DNA of 64,000 bases from Aradus depressus (taxonomy: Eukaryota > Arthropoda > Insecta > Hemiptera > Aradidae), in assembly GCA_963662175.1 (NCBI GenBank), contig OY759216.1, forward strand, positions 43,603,087 to 43,667,086. The letters are read 5' to 3'. The translations under genes and the position numbers were made by a program. Shown one piece after another: positions 59,801 through 64,000 of the stretch; the stretch's first letter is position 1, and each line of letters starts with the position of its first letter. A model generated the notes under the pieces. That model made no database searches. It was not told the origin of the DNA and was given only the letters and a program-made list of their open reading frames with translations.

Positions 59801-62800
59801 TCTGCAATGGAGAACAGATGGAGGTCGCTGACGAGTATGCCTCCTTGGGAGTACAGAAAGCAAGTAATGTATACTACCAGATCTACAACACCATAGTCGG
59901 CAAGCGTGATGTCAGCAGAAAGGCAAAACTCCACATCTTCAAGGCTATCTACCTCCCTCTTTGGCAGTGAGAACTAGACAGTCCTAGACAAGCATGCCAG
60001 CCAAGTGACTGCTTCAGAAATGAGATTCCTCCGCAGAATTGTCGGCAAGATCCGGGGAGACACCGGTTGAGGAATGAAACTAAGGGAAGAGCTAGGGATA
60101 CACCCTTTGAAGTACCTCATGGAGAAGAGACAGTTCGGCTGGTTCGGCCATGTAATCAGAATGAATGGCAATAACCACGAAACTTCATGGAGGCCAAAAA
60201 AATACCTATCTGTTTTATGACTTTTTCGATATCAAAAGGAGTCTCACATAATGGGTGGTTCTGCCCCTCGCCTTCCTTCATAAATGTCAAAATGTAAATT
60301 TGAATGAGGAAAAGTTTAAAATAACATTATTTAATGTCAAAAAAATGAATTTACAACCAAAAAGATATAAGAAAACATGAATTATGACTACGACCTTGAG
60401 GGTAATACCAAGTTCTAAAACATTTAACCTCAAATTCAATTAAAATTATTTAATATTCAATTCAACTTACAAAAATTCAAATCAAATTCAATAACACACT
60501 TTAAAAAATATTTTATATTAAAACAATATAGTGAGTGGTAAGTCGTCTTCAGATCAGTATAAACGCCAACTTTCAGAAAGCTGTTATTGGCTCATCCTCT
60601 GAAAATAATATCAAATATGCAAGAAAAATTAAATTTTTTGAAAAACAAAACATTTTTTTTCTTTATATCTGTAGGGTTGATACAGTTTATTGCCTTCTGC
60701 ATAGACTTAGAGGAATCGCCTTACCCATTCGAGCATGCTATAGCCTTTGCTTAGTAGGGATGTTCCGCCATTATCTGCTTAATCTGCTATATATAGGTTA
60801 GGTTTTATGACTCATGCCCGGGCTTTAACTACTAGGTCATATCGCCTACTACCAGAGCGCTCTTTCATCACTCTGGTGGACATGAGCCCGACTCTACTGT
60901 GGGAGTCCTAAATTTTGCCTACTCTAAATTTTTATTCACCTAGAGTAGGGGTCTTTAACGAGTACCTGACATCGTACAGGCTCGGGACCTTCGCTTAAAG
61001 TCCCATCCGAAGGACGGCGTGCTTAAGTTTATTTTACCTCCCAGATAAAATAAACTTATGGCCTCGGTCGGGTTACGAACCGACGTTCTTGAGCTCAGAA
61101 GTCAAGCACGCATACCACTGAGCTACCGGCGTCCTCTCTGCTATATAGGTATATATTTTTTTTTACTTTCTACAGCTGGGGAATTAATGACATTTCATAT
61201 TTATATTCAGAACCCAATAGGGACGACACCTATTAATTATATTATAGATCAGAGACTCAAAAATCCTAATAACTGCCGATGTAATAAATGTATCCACAAA
61301 ACATTTACTATGAGGATATAGAAGTCCCTATGTATTTTTACCATTGATTTTATATGGAAACAGTGGATTGTTTTTGGAGGGAGAGCGAAAACTCAATTAA
61401 TTAATTCATGATGGGGAAGTAATTTGACGACTTTTTTTTACCTTGACTCAATGTTTTTTCACTTTCTGTAGATTTATTGTTGTTGTGTAGAGCTTTGTCA
61501 CGATTAGATAAGATTTGTCAACTTTTACGTGTAAAAATAGCTTATACTTATTGCGTTTTAATTATATAAAAATATAAAAGGATGAGTATATACAGTATCA
61601 TCAAATATATATGACGCCTTTTAGGTAGGGGCGCTTTAAGGGTTATTTAAATTAGTCATTGAGGGCAAATCACATCAGCATCATAGTTCGTTTGATAGTT
61701 TTTACATATAGAGAATGTTAGAATATATTTACACACTTATAGGAAAACCTGATAATTAACGTTGATTTGGATATTATTTATATTGTTTACTTTATTAGGT
61801 CAAATAATAATAAGTCAAATTCCACTAGATTATGATTTATGTACAGTTTTTGAAAAGGGACTACTGTGATGGAGGGGAGGGGGAGAAAACAGATTTTTTC
61901 TCTAGTTTACATTGTTTTTTTGTTTTTTTTTTATATATATGTCAACCATATTGGTCATGGTTGCCTAGATACTACATCAGTAAAAGGAATCCCCGAGGGA
62001 GGCGAAGGAGGGAGCCAGACGGAAACCCTGCCCAGGACCCGGGGGCACACAGTGGGCGTCCCAACCAGACCAGGGGACAAGGAACGGCGAAACCGGGTGT
62101 CTCTATATTGGCAAAGAGTTTAGGCCCTGGAGAAGCAAGCGAGGCCTCATAAGGAGGATGTGCTTGTAAAAGTTTACACTGTTGAAATGGAAGTGACACG
62201 TGAGTATCTTCGGCATACTATAGTGTGGGGCCTAAAAAAAGGTGAGAATGCGGCTTCCACATACAGAAAAGTGGTGGAAATTTATGGACAAGTACAGATT
62301 AGTGAGAGGCAATGGCTTAACACCGGCGAAACGGCAATACCGCAGGCTAGGAGAGGTCTCCATCCGCTTATTGCCTGTTTGGTCAGATGTGGAAGGAATT
62401 TTCTATTATAATTTTTTGTAAACTTAATCAGACAGTTTCGAAAGAAGTCTCCTGATCATTCGAAACTAGACTTAGAAAAAAAAAAGTCCTTCTCTCGTCT
62501 TATTAGCGCCGAATTCTATTCCACATGGACCTCCCATTGCCAGGAAGACCTTATAAAGACTGCAACAATTAGGTTGGGAAACTTCGATTTAGCTAACGTA
62601 TTCTCCCAACATAGGAGTCTCCATTGACCAACGGATGGATTTATCAGAAGACGAAAGAAGGGCAGTCGTTTTATATTTCGTTGTTTGTTATGCGTTTATT
62701 AGATTAGATAACTCACCTGAAATAGCTCGATCCAAATAAGTCATGCTTGTTATAGATTCATAACTGAAATCCCCCGACCTTTCCAACTGAGTTTCAATTT

Positions 62801-63947
62801 CATTGTATACTTTCTCTTGTATATCTGGATGGAGAGCTAGTTCATACAAGAGGAAACTTAAGGTGGCCGATGTTGTATCAAATCCAGCCACGAAAAATAC
62901 AAAAGCGTTAGCTGTCATCAACTGCTCATCAAACATCACTGTAAGAAAATGATGGAAAATATTATATAATGCATTCGGGTGGGTTCATTTCACACCAAAA
63001 CATCGTCGTTTTTCTAACATAAATATTTCTATTTATGAATAATTTTGATACGTTGTTCAGTTGAAATATTTTAAAACATATCCGAGTTTTTCATTATTTC
63101 TAAGTTCCATCAACTGATGAAGAAAGTCCTTCCTTTGAATACCATTTTTTTCTCTATATTCAATCGTGGACTTAACAACTGATATAAAAAAATTTTCAAA
63201 ACGTTTGGGTAAAATTTTCCACTGAAATAGTCGAAGCAACCTAGGAAACTGTGAACGAAGTGCAAAACGTAACCTGGAGAGAAATGTTGGTTTGAATATT
63301 TGTTCACTCATTTTTCTAAATTCAGAATTTTTCTCTTTAAATGAGTTAAGAGAGAGGCCAAATGCACATGAACCAATCACATCAATTGTATACTTGGAAA
63401 CTTCCTGTTTTATTTCTAAAGGTTCTTCACTATTTTCATAAACTTTCAGATAATCGACCAAAGTTTCAGAGCATTCTTGTAATTGTTGATGCATAGCCTT
63501 CAACTTTCCAGAACTAAAAGCTGGCGTTAGTTTGCTTCTTAAATTTTTCCATTTTGAATCTTCCAAATTAAGTAGATGATTTGAAAGTGGATCCAATTTA
63601 CCGTCAAATTTAAAACCACGATTGTAAAAAACGGAGAAATCCTTTATAAGTATGTGCTCAATAAGATTAGGATCTTTTATAAAAAGAATTGGTTTCCGAA
63701 AAGCATAAATCCCACCAAAAGGATGATCCTTAAAAAAATTGTACCGCTCAATTTGTACCTGACTTACAGCTTTAATACTGAAAGCAGTTTTAAATGAATT
63801 TCCAAAAAATGGTACCGGAGGCTTCTGTGGAATATTGCGTACAGTCCAAAAATTGTACACTTTCATTAAACGTCGATATAAAATGTATACACAAAAAAAC
63901 AGTGTTACCAGAATACTAGCAGCGGTTGTATCAAAGAAGAACACCAT
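56848..63947 (-). CDS. Cytochrome P450, CYP3-clan (copy B), possible splice defect
   Basis: Exons on the minus strand: 63947 to about 63070, 62938-62717, 59155-58910, 57014-56848. Exons 2-4 use the same boundaries and phase 1 as copy A. An N-terminal anchor (SILVTLFFCVYILYRR), PPVPFFG, C-helix WKNLRSKLTP, AGFDTT, ETLRKYPP, FDPDRF and FGDGPRICIG with the heme Cys are all present. The protein would be about 505-510 aa. The anomaly is at exon 1: after MELRNNEKLGY the frame meets TGA, and the only GT before it (TAT|GTTTTA, 63073-63072) is phase 0, while the exon 2 acceptor needs phase 1. An alternative phase-0 acceptor within exon 2 (before TTGATGACA) would rescue the frame at a cost of a few residues. 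It is either a slightly altered gene, a recent pseudogene or an assembly error. It is tandem with copy A, evidently by duplication. Confidence 0.85.
57134..57234. repeat. Tandem duplication of about 50 bp
   Basis: TTAGTAATGAAAACTGCAGC followed by TCAGGGACCATCAGAAGG occurs twice head to tail with no visible differences in the core. Confidence 0.85.
57235..57620 (+). pseudogene. Non-LTR reverse transcriptase C-terminal fragment
   Basis: EHINIAASKLS and, in another frame, GIIFWGNTNDSRRMFYMQNT match the thumb/post-RT segment of jockey/CR1-type RTs. Stops and shifts throughout. P450-B intron 3. Confidence 0.55.
57621..58424. other. P450-B intron 3, unannotated part
   Basis: No gene recognised. 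A short GC-richer patch around 58255-58345 contains a CRE-like TGACGTCA just upstream of the small plus-strand frame at 58425. Confidence 0.35.
58425..58718 (+). CDS. Unrecognised small basic protein frame, 97 codons
   Basis: Antisense within P450-B intron 3. It opens MVKSLRSTTRTQSETIKMF and becomes lysine/arginine-rich (RKYARNYRKRKSE, KKFKKPKKSS), a nuclear-protein-like composition, ending DLRRGP. No domain recognised. It may be a fragment of a mobile element or a chance frame. Confidence 0.2.
   Translation: MVKSLRSTTRTQSETIKMFAEIYVKIGIKLKIAKKLKMSSHMNRKYARNYRKRKSEESSHQKKFKKPKKSSAEQMQELRQHRKENEKLFYPDLRRGP
59402..59473. repeat. 24-bp tandem repeat, three units
   Basis: GTAATGCCGAGACAGATAG plus TTTAT repeats three times with identical units. 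P450-B intron 2. Confidence 0.9.
59690..59790 (+). repeat. Family B fragment
   Basis: GGATGTATCGACACAACATT and TTTTCAGCTAAATTGGTCAA. Confidence 0.45.
59800..60180 (+). pseudogene. Non-LTR reverse transcriptase C-terminal fragment, second type
   Basis: One frame reads GVQKASNVYYQIYNTIVGKR and KAKLHIFKAIYLPL. A second reads SEMRFLRRIVGKIRGDTG, LREELGIHPLKYLMEKR and FGWFGHVIRMNG, a well-known post-RT signature (EMRxLRR...WFGHVxRM). A stop and frameshift near 59970 show it is inactive. P450-B intron 2. Confidence 0.65.
60801..61137 (-). repeat. tRNA-derived SINE copy, full length with target duplication
   Basis: CTGCTATATATAGGTTA (60784-60800) against CTGCTATATAGGTA (61138-61151) flank it. Complete from tail to head (GCTACCGGCGTCCTC). 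Best reference copy in the window. Confidence 0.92.
61160..61432 (+). repeat. Long-TIR family B copy, short
   Basis: ACAGCTGGGGAATTAATGAC, one unit with AATAGGGACGACACC and ACTGCCGATGTAATAAATG, end block GATGGGGAAGTAATTTG. Confidence 0.6.
61780..62690 (+). mobile_element. Mariner-family transposon relic (copy 2)
   Basis: Left flank matches copy 1 (TTTACTTTATTAGGTCAAAT; GTTTTTGAAAAGGGA). The frame from about 62185 reads MEVTREYLRHTIVWGLKKG and IYGQVQISERQW, the mariner N-terminal HTH. RRGLHP (about 62345) and frame-shifted pieces of the catalytic domain follow, down to a SEDERRAV segment. P450-B intron 2, opposite strand. Confidence 0.75.
61917..62170 (-). mobile_element. Retroposed 254-bp insert within mariner copy 2
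   Basis: Absent from mariner copy 1. It is bounded by AGTTTACATTGTT (61904-61916) and AGTTTACACTGTT (62171-62183), a 13-bp duplication with one mismatch. A T-rich run at the left edge is the poly(A) tail of a minus-strand insert. The body is GC-rich and its source was not identified. Confidence 0.6.
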
Positions 63948-64000
63948 TTTTAATAATAAATTGTCACTGATATAAAAAAAATATATTAAAAATTAAATAA

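Overview
The window is eukaryotic nuclear DNA, almost certainly from an arthropod. Protein genes are split by GT-AG introns, intergenic DNA is AT-rich, and repeats are dense. The P450 pair is of the insect/crustacean CYP3-clan type. The combination fits a crustacean, perhaps a copepod, but that last step is inference and no species is asserted.

Seven protein genes can be assembled exon by exon with matching splice phases. On the minus strand from the left: Rabenosyn-5 (FYVE/Rab effector, 236-5229, 3' end outside the window), thioredoxin (10039-12838, 105 aa) and protein phosphatase inhibitor-2 (23753-27258, 170 aa). Inhibitor-2 starts 528 bp from the divergent plus-strand gene XPR1, an SPX-EXS phosphate exporter (27787-40740, ten exons, 672 aa). 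Next on the plus strand is a TMEM70-like mitochondrial complex V assembly factor (47390-49754, 214 aa). At the right are two tandem minus-strand cytochrome P450 genes with identical four-exon structures (A: 50836-55152, 520 aa; B: 56848-63947). P450-B lacks a usable donor in the expected phase at its first exon junction.

The rest is mainly transposable-element debris. A tRNA-derived SINE has about 24 copies in both orientations, three of them with clear target-site duplications and many with a conserved hairpin. A long-TIR element with internal tandem units ('family B') has about 12 copies. Several fold-back repeats are present, one family carrying a hammerhead-ribozyme-like core. There are two decayed mariner copies, a BED/hAT transposase relic split by a TIR element, a 583-bp PIF/Harbinger deletion derivative with a TAA duplication, and four RT/RNase H fragments of non-LTR retrotransposons. 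Introns, especially of XPR1 and the P450s, hold much of this material.

The genes are ordinary housekeeping or detoxification genes and do not form a pathway together. No new multi-gene system was seen. The most unusual signals are the hammerhead-like fold-back repeats, an in-frame stop between two phase-compatible donors in XPR1 exon 4, and the P450-B splice-site defect.
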